From Hyphomicrobiales bacterium (GTDB taxonomy: Bacteria; Pseudomonadota; Alphaproteobacteria; Rhizobiales; OSC116), in contig NVUH01000001.1 of assembly GCA_002401855.1 (NCBI GenBank), positions 62,001-126,000 on the forward strand: a stretch of DNA of 64,000 nt. Reading direction: 5' to 3'. Position 1 is the first letter of the stretch. Every line of letters begins with the position of its first letter. Both the position numbers and the translations under genes were made by a program. Positions 46,062 through 56,403 of this stretch are shown here, one piece after another. A model generated the notes under the pieces. It saw only the letters and a program-made list of their open reading frames with translations. It was not told the origin of the DNA and searched no databases.

Positions 46062-46667
46062 ATGGCATTTGAATTACCAGTCCTACCTTATGCATATGAT
46101 GCATTAGACCCATATATGTCGGCAGAAACACTAGAATTTCACCATGACAAACATCACAATGCATATGTAACCAACGGCAATAATTTACTCGCTGGTTCTG
46201 GCCTTGAAGATAAATCATTAGAAGAGGTCATCAAAGCCACTTATGGTGATGCATCAAAAGCTGGCTTGTTTAACAATGCAGCGCAACATTATAACCATAT
46301 GCATTTCTGGAACTGGATGAAAAAAGACGGCGGCGGCTCTATCCCAGGTGAGCTAGAAGCTAAAATCATCGCAGATCTAGGCTCAGTTGCCGCACTTCGT
46401 GATGCTTTTTTAACTGCTGGCGCCACACAATTTGGTTCTGGCTGGTGCTGGCTGGTGCAAAATGCTGATGGCAAATTAGAGGTGACAAAAACTGCCAATG
46501 GCGAAAACCCATTATGCTTTAACCAAACTCCTTTGCTTGGTTGCGATGTGTGGGAACATAGCTATTATATCGATTATCGCAATGCCCGCCCTAAATATCT
46601 CGAAGCTTATTTCGACAATATGATCAATTGGGAATATGTGGCTGAATTGTTTGGCAACGCGTCTTAA
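46062..46667 (+). CDS. sodB: Superoxide dismutase [Fe/Mn]
   Basis: 201 residues, complete Fe/Mn SOD. The first metal His is in EFHHDKHHNAYV (residue 27), the second in AQHYNHMHFWNW. Asp and the last His are in DVWEHSYYIDYRNARPKYL. The variant GSGWCWLVQNADGKL fits an iron-type enzyme, but metal choice cannot be settled by eye. Strong GGAGG before the ATG. A hairpin terminator follows. Confidence 0.96.
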   Translation: MAFELPVLPYAYDALDPYMSAETLEFHHDKHHNAYVTNGNNLLAGSGLEDKSLEEVIKATYGDASKAGLFNNAAQHYNHMHFWNWMKKDGGGSIPGELEAKIIADLGSVAALRDAFLTAGATQFGSGWCWLVQNADGKLEVTKTANGENPLCFNQTPLLGCDVWEHSYYIDYRNARPKYLEAYFDNMINWEYVAELFGNAS

Positions 46668-46689
46668 TCATTGCTGACATTAAGTTTTA

Positions 46690-46718
46690 AAAGCCTCGCT
46701 TTTTGCGGGGCTTTTTTT
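46690..46718 (+). terminator. Intrinsic terminator after sodB
   Basis: AAAGCCTCGC / GCGGGGCTTT (10 bp with one G-T pair) with a T5 loop and a T7 tail. Strong form. Confidence 0.9.
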
Positions 46719-46733
46719 GCGTTTACAATAACC

Positions 46734-46768
46734 ATCTACAAATTATCGTCTACAAATTATCGTCTACA
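46734..46768. repeat. 14-bp tandem repeat across the azlD stop codon
   Basis: Two perfect units of AATTATCGTCTACA (46741-46754 and 46755-46768) and a partial copy before them (46734-46740). The TAG of the minus-strand azlD gene lies inside the second full unit. Confidence 0.85.
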
Positions 46769-47057
46769 ATAAAAACTTAGCCGCAAGCAAACCACCAATA
46801 CCAAGCACCATTGACAATACCGAGTTATTGGTAACCCAGAACACCGCCAAAAACACCACAAGCATAGCTTGCTCAAGTGGGCTGCCTTTTAGCGCGCCTG
46901 GTATAAAAAAAGCCATCATCGCGCATATCGGCAATATCAATAAGGTCGATCTATAGGGCGAGTCGTCAGGCACATAGCTAGACAGCAGCACACCAACAGC
47001 ACGGGTGAAATAAAGCACAATTGGCAAGCTAATCAATATAACCCAAGCATCAACCAT
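46764..47057 (-). CDS. azlD: AzlD family branched-chain amino acid export subunit
   Basis: 97 residues, almost wholly hydrophobic with four short membrane segments. The AzlD pattern IPGALKGSPLEQAMLVVFLAVFW is visible. Partner of AzlC, which it overlaps by 8 nt. The AzlCD pair is a branched-chain amino acid (azaleucine) exporter; substrate here is inferred. Confidence 0.87.
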   Translation of the reverse strand: MVDAWVILISLPIVLYFTRAVGVLLSSYVPDDSPYRSTLLILPICAMMAFFIPGALKGSPLEQAMLVVFLAVFWVTNNSVLSMVLGIGGLLAAKFLL

Positions 47058-47736
47058 TTTTACGGCTCCTCAGTTCGAGCCATAAATTGCTCGCTCCACC
47101 CACCAATACACCGCCCAGCATGATCACAAATTGCTCCATGTTCAGTAAATATAAAGCCAATATGGCGAGGGCCGCCAAAACCACTGGCAACCTAAAACCA
47201 TCATCAGCTTTCATCAGCATGATCACCAACATGCCCAAATACATAATACCGGCAAAGGCTAGGCTATCAATTATTGATTTCTGCAAACTTCCAGCAATCA
47301 ATAATCCAATAAATGTGCCAGAAATCCAAAAGCAATAAACAAGTGCGCCCGAGCCACATATATAGATAAATTTATTATCAATATGCTTGGCTTTCATACC
47401 CAAAACATAGCTAATATCTGTATAGAAAAATATTTTTAGATATTTTTTCCAAGCGCTCTGGCCGATAAAAACATGGCCAAGCGCCATGCCCATAAATATA
47501 TTTCTCGAGGCAATTAAAAAACCAGAAATAATCACAGTCGCATATGGTATGGTGTCGCCCCAAAGCGAGATTGTGGCAAATTGCACACTGCCCGCATAAA
47601 CAGAGGCACTCAAAATCATTGCTTGAGAAAAGCTCACCCCCTGCGCCACAGCGGCCGAACCAAATATAACTGCAAATAAAGCGGCCGTACTGCCCAAACC
47701 AAGGCTATCTATCGCGCCACGTCTAAAATCATCCAT
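47050..47736 (-). CDS. azlC: AzlC family branched-chain amino acid export subunit
   Basis: 228 residues from the ATG at 47736; a TTG five codons upstream is an alternative. The large membrane subunit has the AzlC hallmark FSQAMILSASVYAGSVQFATISLW, a following GFLIASRNIFMGMALGHVF, and five or more membrane segments. Precedes azlD, overlapping it. Confidence 0.92.
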   Translation of the reverse strand: MDDFRRGAIDSLGLGSTAALFAVIFGSAAVAQGVSFSQAMILSASVYAGSVQFATISLWGDTIPYATVIISGFLIASRNIFMGMALGHVFIGQSAWKKYLKIFFYTDISYVLGMKAKHIDNKFIYICGSGALVYCFWISGTFIGLLIAGSLQKSIIDSLAFAGIMYLGMLVIMLMKADDGFRLPVVLAALAILALYLLNMEQFVIMLGGVLVGGASNLWLELRSRKNG

Positions 47737-47817
47737 AACAAAACCTAACAAGAATTCCCATCCTCATTAGGTTCTTTTTCCATTCACGTCCAACAAATTA
47801 AATTGATGGTTTTGGGT

Positions 47818-49440
47818 TCAAAAACCTTTTTTAATGCCACCCAATATGCCGCGCACCAATGCCCCCGCCAAACGGGTCGATACCGAACGCAATACAGATT
47901 TTGCTACGGTTTCCCCATAACCTTGGCGTTTTGAGCCTGTTGCCCCGCCTAACAAATCATCAAAAAACCCGCGATTGGCCTTTTTCTCCTGTGCTTCGGC
48001 TTTTACCGCGGCTAAAGCCGCTTTTTCGGCCAATTTTGCAGCTTTGGCGGCGTCTTTTTCAGCTTTGGCTTCAGCTTTGGCAAGCACGGCAGCTTGCTTA
48101 ATCGCCAATTCAGCTTCTAAGGCCGCTTGTTCAGCTGCCACCTTTGCCTCCGCACGGCCCGTGAATATCTCATATGCCGATTCTCGATCAATCAAATCCT
48201 CATATTTGCCATAAACATGGCTATTTTCGATGATGTTACGCCGCTCATTGTCATCAATCGGCCCTATACGGCTTGATGGCGGCCTGATGAGCGTGCGCTG
48301 CACCACAGATGGCACGCCGTGTTCATCCAAGGTCGATACCAAAGCCTCGCCCACACCCAGCTCCATTATGGCGTCATAAACATCAAAATCAGGATTATTG
48401 CGGAAAGTTTCGGCCGCCGCTCTCACCGCCTTTTGCTCGCGCGGCGTATAGGCACGTAGCGCATGTTGAACGCGATTGCTCAATTGCGCCAACACATCAT
48501 CAGGCACATCAGCAGGGTTTTGGGTGACAAAAAACACCGCCACGCCTTTAGAGCGAATCAGCTTGACCACTTGTTCAATCTTCTGAATCAATGCTTTGGG
48601 CGCGTCTTCAAACAATAAATGTGCTTCATCAAAAAAGAACACTAATTTGGGTTTATCGGGGTCGCCAACTTCGGGTAATTCTTCAAATAATTCACTTAGC
48701 AGCCACAATAAAAATGTCGCATATAATTGCGGCGATTGCATTAATTTATCGGCGGCAAGAATGTTAATATAGCCCTCGCCTTTGCTGTTGGTTTTGAAAA
48801 AATCTTGAATGTCTAAAGCTGGTTCGCCAAAAAAATTGCCCCCGCCTTGGTTTTCCAAAGTCAATAAGCGCCGCTGTATGGAGCCGATAGATGTGCGTGA
48901 TACGTTGCCATATTCAAGGGTCAGCTGTTTGGCATGCTGGCCAATATGCACCAATATGGCTTTTAAATCTTTCAAATCAAGCAACAATAGACCCAAATCA
49001 TCTGCCACTCTAAAAGCAACGTTAATCACCCCTTCTTGGGTTTCGTTGAGGTTTAGTAAACGGCTTAAAAGCAAGGGTCCCATGTCAGATATAGTGGTGC
49101 GAATCGGATGGCCTTTTGCTCCAAATAAATCCCAAAAAACCACAGGAAATTTATTCATTTCATAACCGTCAAAGCCAATTTTAGTAGCTCGTTCGATCAA
49201 AAAATCCTGTTCTACACCCTTCACGGCAAGGCCAGATAAATCACCTTTTACATCAGCGCAAAATACAGGCACGCCATCAGCGGCAAATCCTTCAGCCAAT
49301 ATTTGCAAGCTGACTGTTTTGCCGGTGCCCGTCGCCCCTGCAATCAAGCCGTGTCGATTGGCTAATTTTAAAAGCAAATTTTCTTGCTTTTGGCTTTTGC
49401 CAATATAAACGCTGTCTTCAGAATACATAAATCTACCCAT
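47818..49440 (-). CDS. HerA-like ATPase (DUF853)
   Basis: 540 residues of the DUF853/HerA-helicase-like family, a P-loop ATPase of the FtsK/HerA class. Walker A is GATGTGKT (35-42), Walker B is [12 protein letters not shown] near residue 263, and a downstream sensor phrase is [30 protein letters not shown] charged Ala/Lys/Glu coiled-coil stretch occupies about 430-490, followed by a short Gly/Arg-rich end. Cellular role not established; a DNA-translocase function is inferred from family. No NurA partner nearby. Confidence 0.9.
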   Translation of the reverse strand: MGRFMYSEDSVYIGKSQKQENLLLKLANRHGLIAGATGTGKTVSLQILAEGFAADGVPVFCADVKGDLSGLAVKGVEQDFLIERATKIGFDGYEMNKFPVVFWDLFGAKGHPIRTTISDMGPLLLSRLLNLNETQEGVINVAFRVADDLGLLLLDLKDLKAILVHIGQHAKQLTLEYGNVSRTSIGSIQRRLLTLENQGGGNFFGEPALDIQDFFKTNSKGEGYINILAADKLMQSPQLYATFLLWLLSELFEELPEVGDPDKPKLVFFFDEAHLLFEDAPKALIQKIEQVVKLIRSKGVAVFFVTQNPADVPDDVLAQLSNRVQHALRAYTPREQKAVRAAAETFRNNPDFDVYDAIMELGVGEALVSTLDEHGVPSVVQRTLIRPPSSRIGPIDDNERRNIIENSHVYGKYEDLIDRESAYEIFTGRAEAKVAAEQAALEAELAIKQAAVLAKAEAKAEKDAAKAAKLAEKAALAAVKAEAQEKKANRGFFDDLLGGATGSKRQGYGETVAKSVLRSVSTRLAGALVRGILGGIKKGF

Positions 49441-49592
49441 TATTTGTGATTTTTATGATTTCTGAGCAGTTTAACCATCCCCCCTCAACTTGCTAGAAGA
49501 AACGACGATCTTAGACTTAAGGTGAATTAGACTTGCAAAACTAATCAACTAATCACATATTGGATTAGAATCAAACAAAAAGGTATCCCCCT

Positions 49593-49991
49593 ATGGAACA
49601 AATCATCGCGACAATTGCCGAAAAACTTGGCATTTCAACAGAGTTGGCTTCCAAAGCCGTTGGCATTATTTTAAATTTGGTCGATTCATCAGTTAGTGAT
49701 GATGTCAAAGAAAAATTATACAATGCAGTGCCTGAAGCTAAGGAGCTTGCAGCAGCAGGCGGAGAGCAAGGCGGCGGCGGGCTTATGGGCATGGCGGGCG
49801 GTATGTTTGGCGGCGGTGGCGGCGCGATGGGCGCAATGGCAGCCATGGGCAAATTAAGCGAAGCTGGCCTTGATAACGACCAAATCGGCAGCATGGGCAA
49901 GACATTGCTTGGCTATATTGGCGAAGTTGCTGATGAAGAGCTTGTCGGCGAAATTGTTAGCTCGATCCCAGGTCTAGATAGATTCGTTTAA
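49593..49991 (+). CDS. Small acidic Gly/Met-rich protein (DUF2267/DUF2780-like)
   Basis: 132 residues. Two helical parts (about 1-45 and 85-132) are joined by a low-complexity Gly/Met/Ala linker (AAAGGEQGGGGLMGMAGG, then FGGGGGAMGAMAAMG). It resembles DUF2267/DUF2780-type proteins, with a repeated helical module in each half; I am not sure of the family. No signal or strong membrane segment. A hairpin terminator follows, so it is monocistronic. Confidence 0.6.
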   Translation: MEQIIATIAEKLGISTELASKAVGIILNLVDSSVSDDVKEKLYNAVPEAKELAAAGGEQGGGGLMGMAGGMFGGGGGAMGAMAAMGKLSEAGLDNDQIGSMGKTLLGYIGEVADEELVGEIVSSIPGLDRFV

Positions 49992-50010
49992 GCGTTTCAG
50001 ATGAATTGAA

Positions 50011-50035
50011 AAAAGGGGCTTTTACAGCTCCTTTT
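50011..50035 (+). terminator. Intrinsic terminator after the Gly/Met-rich gene
   Basis: AAAAGGGGC / GCTCCTTTT (one G-T pair) with a 7-nt loop and T tail. Confidence 0.82.
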
Positions 50036-50093
50036 TATGAGCCTAATTTTTCCATACGGTTGCGTATGTTATGCACAGGCAACCAAGCATGAA

Positions 50094-50121
50094 TTGATAT
50101 AATTTTACCAATCGCTATAGT
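50094..50121 (+). promoter_or_regulatory. Sigma70-like promoter of the methylmalonyl-CoA mutase operon
   Basis: TTGATA, 16 nt, TATAGT, ending about 27 bases before the start of mutA. Pattern match only. Confidence 0.45.
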
Positions 50122-50148
50122 GAAAGTGAATTTAAGAGCGAGGCAAAT

Positions 50149-51543
50149 ATGTCAGAAAATAGCTTTGAAAAAATCACTTTTGATGCTTGGCAAACAGCGG
50201 CCCAAAAAGCCCTGCGCGGCGTCAGTGTCGATAGCCTGACCAAAACCACCTATGATGGCATTGCCGTCAAGCCGCTTTACGCCCAAAGCCAAATTTCAAA
50301 TCAAGTGGCTTTGCCAACAGAGGCATGGCAAATCAACCAAGCCATCAATCACCCGAATATTGACCAAGCCAAAAAACAAATTGCCGAGGATTTAGAACAA
50401 GGCGTTAACGCATTAAGTCTGCATAGCGACCAATCTCTCGCTGCCAATGGTTACGGCATTAAAATAAATCAAACCAATCTAAAATCATTGTTTAAAAACA
50501 CTTATTTGGATATGATTTCACTACGCTTAGAGACAGGTTTGGATGAAATTTCTGTTGCCGAAACCATCCTCACTCATTCGCAAAAACACGGTCAATTGTC
50601 ATTGGGCATCGACCCGATCGGCAAATTGGCACAATTTGGCGGCTGGGATGCTGAACCCGTTGCAAAACAAACCGTGCAAGACGCGGTCAAACAATTTGAT
50701 GCCACACATATATTGCGTGCCGATGGCCGCATCGCCCACAATGCAGGGGCGAGCGAGGCGCAAGAATTGGCTTTTATTATATCCACCGCCCTCTGCTATC
50801 TAAAATGGGCCGATGAAGCTAATATTGACCTGCACTCCACAGCTCAAAAAATCGAAATTTGCATCAGCGCCTCGCAAAATCAATTCATCACCATTGCCAA
50901 AATCCGCGCCTTGCGCCAACTATGGGCAGAGCTGCTCGATGGTTTAGGCATTCAGCAATCTAGTGCCTATATCTATGCCGAAACTTCCTATCGAATGCTC
51001 AGCAAATCCGACCCGTGGGTCAATCTATTGCGCGCAACTGTAGCTTGTTTTTCAGCAGGCATTGGCGGCGTCAATCAGCTCGGCATTTTGCCGATGAGCG
51101 CCGCCATCGGCCTCGCACCCAGTTTTGACCGCCGCCTCGCGCGCCACATTCAAACCATTCTCATAGAAGAAAGCCATCTGGCCGAAGTGACTGACTCCAG
51201 CCATGGCAGCTTCTATATCGAAAATCTAACAAGTGACATCACCCAAAAGGCGTGGGAAATTTTTCAAACCACCCAAAAAAGTAATGGGCTGATAGCCAAC
51301 CTATTATCAGGCAACATTCAGCAGCAAATCAACTCAGTCAGCAAAAAACGTGAGCAAGATTATCAAGCCGAAGAACTATGTTTAGTCGGCACCTCAGAAT
51401 TTACAAATCACGATGAAAAACCCTATGAAACCCTCAAGGTGGATAGGGTCACCGTCGACATACCCAATTTCAAAGTCAAAATCACCCCATTAACCGCCAA
51501 GCGTGATGCTGAAATGTTTGAAAACCAAAGCGAGGATGCATAA
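50149..51543 (+). CDS. mutA: Methylmalonyl-CoA mutase small subunit (beta)
   Basis: 464 residues of the small-subunit type, with the substrate barrel but no B12-binding signature. It shows [17 protein letters not shown] at the start, the [12 protein letters not shown] phrase typical of mutases, and later [22 protein letters not shown]. Typical small subunits are longer, about 620-640 residues, because of a degenerate C-terminal B12-like domain, which seems absent here. It abuts mutB with a one-base overlap. The mutase converts methylmalonyl-CoA to succinyl-CoA in propionate metabolism. Confidence 0.92.
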   Translation: MSENSFEKITFDAWQTAAQKALRGVSVDSLTKTTYDGIAVKPLYAQSQISNQVALPTEAWQINQAINHPNIDQAKKQIAEDLEQGVNALSLHSDQSLAANGYGIKINQTNLKSLFKNTYLDMISLRLETGLDEISVAETILTHSQKHGQLSLGIDPIGKLAQFGGWDAEPVAKQTVQDAVKQFDATHILRADGRIAHNAGASEAQELAFIISTALCYLKWADEANIDLHSTAQKIEICISASQNQFITIAKIRALRQLWAELLDGLGIQQSSAYIYAETSYRMLSKSDPWVNLLRATVACFSAGIGGVNQLGILPMSAAIGLAPSFDRRLARHIQTILIEESHLAEVTDSSHGSFYIENLTSDITQKAWEIFQTTQKSNGLIANLLSGNIQQQINSVSKKREQDYQAEELCLVGTSEFTNHDEKPYETLKVDRVTVDIPNFKVKITPLTAKRDAEMFENQSEDA

Positions 51544-53687
51544 TGTCAAAATTCGATACGATTGCCGACCGCCCGCTAAAATTTAATTTTGCCACCAGCG
51601 CAACCACAAGCTCAACATTTGATACGCCAGAGGGCATCACACTCAAATCACATTATGATGCCAACGACATAGACGGCCTTACCAACCTCGAAACTTATCC
51701 AGGTTTTCCGCCCTATATACGCGGCCCCTACCCTACAATGTATAGCGCAAGGCCGTGGACAATCCGCCAATATGCAGGCTTTTCAACCGCCGAAGATAGC
51801 AATGCGTTCTACCGCCGTAATCTAGCTGCTGGGCAAAAAGGCTTATCCATCGCCTTCGATCTGGCCACCCATCGCGGTTATGATAGCGATCATGAACGGG
51901 TGGTTGGCGATGTCGGCATGGCAGGCGTGGCGATTGATAGCATTTACGATATGCGCACTTTGTTCGATCAAATCCCGCTGGATAAAATGAGTGTGTCCAT
52001 GACCATGAATGGCGCGGTCTTGCCAATTTTAGCGCTCTATATCGTCGCGGCCGAAGAGCAAGGCGTTAAACCCGAACAGCTCACAGGCACAATTCAAAAT
52101 GACGTGCTCAAAGAATTTATGGTGCGCAATACCTATATTTATCCGCCGCAGCACAGCATGCGCATCATCTCAGATATTTTTAAATATACCACCGAAAACA
52201 TGCCCAAATATAACAGTATTTCAATTTCGGGCTATCACATGCAAGAAGCTGGCGCGACCGCCGATTTAGAGCTGGCCTATACATTAGCCGATGGCCTAGA
52301 ATATGCCCAAGCCGGCGTCAATGCAGGCATTAAAATTGATGATTTTGCCCCCCGCCTCAGCTTTTTTTGGGCAACAGGCATGAATTTTTTCATGGAAATT
52401 GCCAAAATGCGCGCAGGTCGGATGATTTGGGCAGAAGAAATGCAAAAATTCAACCCCAAAAGCACCAAAAGCTTATCGTTGCGCACCCATTGCCAAACCT
52501 CAGGCTGGAGCCTCACCGCGCAAGATGTGTTTAACAACATCACCCGCACCTGCATCGAAGCGATGGCCGCCACTCAAGGCCACACCCAAAGCCTGCACAC
52601 CAATGCACTAGATGAAGCGTTGGCCTTACCGACCGATTTCTCCGCCCGCATCGCCCGCAATACGCAAATATTCCTGCAAAAAGAAAGCGGCACATGCGAT
52701 GTCATCGACCCATGGGGCGGCAGCTATTTTGTCGAAAAACTAACTCATGATTTAGCCGACAAAGCCCGCCAGCATATGGCCGAAATTCACAAACTCGGCG
52801 GCATGGCCAAAGCGATAGATGCAGGCATTCCCAAACTACGGATAGAAGAAGCCGCCGCCCGCACCCAAGCCCGCATCGACAGCGGCCGCCAAACCGTCGT
52901 CGGCGTCAATAAATACCGTCTCGAAAATGAAGAGGTCATCGACGTACTCAAAGTCGATAATGACAAAGTGCGCCGCATGCAACTCGAAAAACTCGATCGC
53001 CTCAAAGCCGAGCGCAACCAAGATGATGTCGATGCCACCCTTGCCGCCCTCACAAAATCCGCCAAAACAGGCAAGGGCAATCTGTTGGCACTGGCGATCA
53101 ACGCCGCCCGCGCCAAAGCCACAGTCGGCGAAATTTCTTATGCCCTAGAGCAAGAATTCGGCCGCCACAAAGCCGACATCAAAGCCATATCAGGCATTTA
53201 CCGCAAAGAAATTGGCGAACAGGATGAAACCCTCAAAAAAGTCGCCGAAGCCATCGACTTGTTCGAGAAAAAAGACGGCCGCCGCCCACGCATTATGGTG
53301 GCCAAATTAGGCCAAGATGGTCATGATCGCGGCCAAAAAGTCATCGCCTCAGCCTTTGCTGATCTTGGCTTTGATGTCGACATCGGCCCGCTATTCCAAA
53401 CGCCAGAAGAAGCCGCCCTACAAGCCATTAAAAACAAGGTACACATCATCGGCGCCAGCAGCCTAGCCGCGGGTCATCTTACTTTTATTCCAGCAGTGCG
53501 CGACGCACTCGAAGCCCATGATGGCGGCAATATTATGATCGTCGCTGGCGGCGTCATCCCCCCACAAGATTATGAAGAATTATATCAAGCAGGCGCTGTC
53601 GCCATTTTTCCTCCTGGCACCGTCATCAGCCAAGCCGCACTAGAGCTTATCGAACGGCTCAATAGACATCTCGGCTATTCAAATTAA
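51543..53687 (+). CDS. mutB: Methylmalonyl-CoA mutase large subunit (alpha)
   Basis: 714 residues. The substrate-binding barrel is at about 50-540, with [37 protein letters not shown]-type start residues and [19 protein letters not shown]. The C-terminal B12-binding domain has the DxHxxG signature in [13 protein letters not shown] (near residue 600) and later [12 protein letters not shown]. Catalytic subunit using adenosylcobalamin. Its stop overlaps the stop of the convergent gene in a shared TTAA. No epimerase or MeaB chaperone gene lies beside it. Confidence 0.96.
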   Translation: MSKFDTIADRPLKFNFATSATTSSTFDTPEGITLKSHYDANDIDGLTNLETYPGFPPYIRGPYPTMYSARPWTIRQYAGFSTAEDSNAFYRRNLAAGQKGLSIAFDLATHRGYDSDHERVVGDVGMAGVAIDSIYDMRTLFDQIPLDKMSVSMTMNGAVLPILALYIVAAEEQGVKPEQLTGTIQNDVLKEFMVRNTYIYPPQHSMRIISDIFKYTTENMPKYNSISISGYHMQEAGATADLELAYTLADGLEYAQAGVNAGIKIDDFAPRLSFFWATGMNFFMEIAKMRAGRMIWAEEMQKFNPKSTKSLSLRTHCQTSGWSLTAQDVFNNITRTCIEAMAATQGHTQSLHTNALDEALALPTDFSARIARNTQIFLQKESGTCDVIDPWGGSYFVEKLTHDLADKARQHMAEIHKLGGMAKAIDAGIPKLRIEEAAARTQARIDSGRQTVVGVNKYRLENEEVIDVLKVDNDKVRRMQLEKLDRLKAERNQDDVDATLAALTKSAKTGKGNLLALAINAARAKATVGEISYALEQEFGRHKADIKAISGIYRKEIGEQDETLKKVAEAIDLFEKKDGRRPRIMVAKLGQDGHDRGQKVIASAFADLGFDVDIGPLFQTPEEAALQAIKNKVHIIGASSLAAGHLTFIPAVRDALEAHDGGNIMIVAGGVIPPQDYEELYQAGAVAIFPPGTVISQAALELIERLNRHLGYSN

Positions 53688-54928
53688 AATATTTTTTCCA
53701 ACGCAGCGATTAACCTATTATTATCAGCCTTGGTCAAATAATGCGCATAGCTGAGCCTCACCACGCCGTCATCCAAATCCACACCCAAAGCTTGCATCAG
53801 CCGATACGCATAAAAATGCCCATATTTTGCCCCAATATTTTCCCCACCCAACGCTTCAACAACTGATTCAGAGGTCATGCCATCAACAGTAAATGCCACA
53901 TTGGCTTCACGCCCCGCAACACTTGATTTCCCATAGATAGTCACATTCGGTTTTTTCGCCAAAAACGCCAATAATTCATCCAATAAAGCCGTCTCAGCTT
54001 CATGCATAATCGCACAAGCATATTCCCGAGCTTGGTTCAGGTTCTTGGCTTCATTCAGGCCATGATGCCGCGCAAAATCGGCGTAATAATCCGCGATCCC
54101 TGCCAATGAAGCAATCGCCGCATGGTCAGGCCCAGCGGCATCAAATACCGAATAATTTTCCACGCCAATGTTAAAAAAATGGCATTGCGCCCGCGCCAAT
54201 TTGGTCAAGCGTTCAGACGTATACATAATGCCCATATGGGTGCCAAAAGTTTTATAAGTGCTGAAACAATAAGCATCAGCATTCAACTTCCCAATGTCAG
54301 GCAGATTATGCGGCGCATAAGACACACCATCCGCAAATAACAAAGGTTCTTGGGGGCATGTGTCAGCAACCAAAGCGGCAATTTCATTGATATTATTAAT
54401 GCTGCCAATGATGTTTGAGCTATGCGTAAAACTGACAATTTTGGTTTTACCATTTAATATTTGCCGCAAACCAGCTTGCTGCAATTCACCACTGGCATCA
54501 ACCTGCCAAAATACCAATTTGGCACCCTTAAGCTGCGCCAAACGCTCCCAACAACCAATATTAGCCTCATGGTCTTGATTGGTCACAATAATCTCATCAC
54601 CCGCCACAATATAATCGGTCAAAGCATGCGCAAGATTGTTAAAATTCTGCGTGGTGCTCGGGCCATAGGTCAGGTCAGCAATTTCAACACCTACCAATTC
54701 AGCCATCTTGGCGCGGCCAACATCCATCAACCGCCCCGCTTCGGCCTGCTTTTCAGTTGCGCCATAAGGCTGCATTTTACACTGATTGTAAAATTTTTCA
54801 CTTATGCTGTTCGATTGCACACAAGGAAATGTCCCCCCCGCATTGTCAAAAAAGCTAAAATCATCAGCCTCATTGCCCAAAATCGGAAACTGCGCCCGCA
54901 CCCATTTATAATCTAACTTCATATCCAA
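53684..54928 (-). CDS. Cysteine desulfurase-like aminotransferase class V enzyme
   Basis: 414-residue PLP enzyme of fold type I, class V aminotransferase/SufS-like group. Conserved features are [11 protein letters not shown] near the start, [50 protein letters not shown] with the cofactor Asp, and [19 protein letters not shown] containing the PLP Lys. The context is not that of the suf operon, and the SxHK motif of canonical NifS/SufS is replaced by STYK, so desulfurase activity is uncertain. It converges with mutB. Confidence 0.87.
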   Translation of the reverse strand: MDMKLDYKWVRAQFPILGNEADDFSFFDNAGGTFPCVQSNSISEKFYNQCKMQPYGATEKQAEAGRLMDVGRAKMAELVGVEIADLTYGPSTTQNFNNLAHALTDYIVAGDEIIVTNQDHEANIGCWERLAQLKGAKLVFWQVDASGELQQAGLRQILNGKTKIVSFTHSSNIIGSINNINEIAALVADTCPQEPLLFADGVSYAPHNLPDIGKLNADAYCFSTYKTFGTHMGIMYTSERLTKLARAQCHFFNIGVENYSVFDAAGPDHAAIASLAGIADYYADFARHHGLNEAKNLNQAREYACAIMHEAETALLDELLAFLAKKPNVTIYGKSSVAGREANVAFTVDGMTSESVVEALGGENIGAKYGHFYAYRLMQALGVDLDDGVVRLSYAHYLTKADNNRLIAALEKIF

Positions 54929-55032
54929 CTCTCCCTTGGCTCAGATTAACCAGATTGGTAAAAACTGCAAACTGATTCATTATATTTTTACGCTCCCCGT
55001 TTATGCTGAGACCATTCAATTTTATGTAAGGT

Positions 55033-56403
55033 ATGAATATGGATAGACGTCAATTTTTAGCACTTTCAGGCACAGCCGCAATGGGCGCAACCGCTAGCCT
55101 TACGCCCAATATCGCACAAGCCGCACCGCCAAAAAACAGCCTCAACGCTGCCGATCTCGGCCTGCGGCCAAACATTACAACCGATCAATCGGCCATTTTA
55201 CAACAAGCGGTCGATGGCGCAGCAGCCAAGCAATTGCCCCTATTCATTCCCGCAGGTTCATATATTGTTGGCGACATTCTCCTTCCTTCAAACATCCATA
55301 TATTTGGTGTTAAAGAGCAGAGTATATTGGTACAAAGAAGCGACATGCCCGTTCTGTTCAATATTGATAGTGAAGGTATAACGCTCGAAAATATTAATTT
55401 CAATGGCAATCAGGCAGGGCTAGGACTTGGTGCAATTGTTAGCATTAGCGGCGCTAAAAACCTCACCATTCAACACTGCAAATTTTTCAGCGCCAATGGC
55501 AATGGCCTGCACTTATATGGTTGTGGTGGTCAAATTATCGGTAATCATTTCCACCATATCGACCAAGCTGCCTTATTCTGCGAAAACAGCCACAAGCTGA
55601 CCATTATGCGCAATGAGATTTATGACATCGGCAATAATGGCATATTGGTCTGGCAGGAGGAAAAAGCCGATGATGGCTCTATCATTAGCCACAATCATAT
55701 TTACAAAATCAATGCTAACGATGGCGGCAATGGCCAAAATGGCAATGGCATCAATGTCTTCAAAGCCAATAATGTCATTGTTTCCGACAATCAGTTTGAA
55801 GAATGCGCCTATAGCGCAGTGCGCATTAACAATGGCAATAATTGCCAAATCATCAATAATCAATGCCATAATATTGGCGAAGTGGCGCTTTATGCCGAAT
55901 TTGGCTTTAACGGGGTGATGATTAATAACAATTTGGTCGATACAGCAGGCGCAGGCATTTCTGTCGCCAATCTCGACCAAGATGGCCATTTGGCGCTGAT
56001 AAAAGGCAATTTATTGCGTAATCTTACCCTGCGTGCGCAAGCCACAGAAAGTGATGACTCACGTGCCTATGGCATCGCAGCCGAGGCCGATGCACTGATC
56101 GAAGGCAATGTGGTCGAAAATGCCACAAATTTTGGCATTGGCGGTGGTTATGGTGAGTTTTTGCGCAATGTCAGCGTGGTCAATAATATGCTCAAAGATT
56201 GCGGCTATGGCATCACAGCTTCAGTGGCACAAGGCGCAGGGCGAATGACCATCAGCCATAACAGCATCAATAATGCACGCCAAGGCGCAATAGTCGGTTT
56301 CGAATGGGATCAAATCACCACAGCAGACCTAGTCGATCAAGACCAAATATTCGATCAAGGCAGCCACAATAATCTATACATTCGCAACAATGTAGTGATC
56401 TAG
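55033..56403 (+). CDS. Tat-exported right-handed beta-helix protein (TIGR03808-like)
   Basis: 456 residues with a twin-arginine signal (MDRRQFLALSG, then an Ala-rich segment ending near AQAAP). The rest is a run of parallel beta-helix turns rich in NN, NG and IxxN patterns (for example NNQCHNIGEVALYAEFGFNGVMINNNLVDTAG), typical of pectate-lyase-like folds and of the TIGR03808 family of Tat-translocated repetitive proteins. Enzymatic activity is not known. Its stop shares the palindrome CTAG with the stop of the convergent asparaginase gene. Confidence 0.9.
   Translation: MNMDRRQFLALSGTAAMGATASLTPNIAQAAPPKNSLNAADLGLRPNITTDQSAILQQAVDGAAAKQLPLFIPAGSYIVGDILLPSNIHIFGVKEQSILVQRSDMPVLFNIDSEGITLENINFNGNQAGLGLGAIVSISGAKNLTIQHCKFFSANGNGLHLYGCGGQIIGNHFHHIDQAALFCENSHKLTIMRNEIYDIGNNGILVWQEEKADDGSIISHNHIYKINANDGGNGQNGNGINVFKANNVIVSDNQFEECAYSAVRINNGNNCQIINNQCHNIGEVALYAEFGFNGVMINNNLVDTAGAGISVANLDQDGHLALIKGNLLRNLTLRAQATESDDSRAYGIAAEADALIEGNVVENATNFGIGGGYGEFLRNVSVVNNMLKDCGYGITASVAQGAGRMTISHNSINNARQGAIVGFEWDQITTADLVDQDQIFDQGSHNNLYIRNNVVI

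Noticed and set aside
53684-54928. A canonical SufS/IscS cysteine desulfurase
   Set aside because: The PLP Lys context is STYK and not SxHK, and there is no suf/isc neighbour; only a class V aminotransferase-type call is safe.
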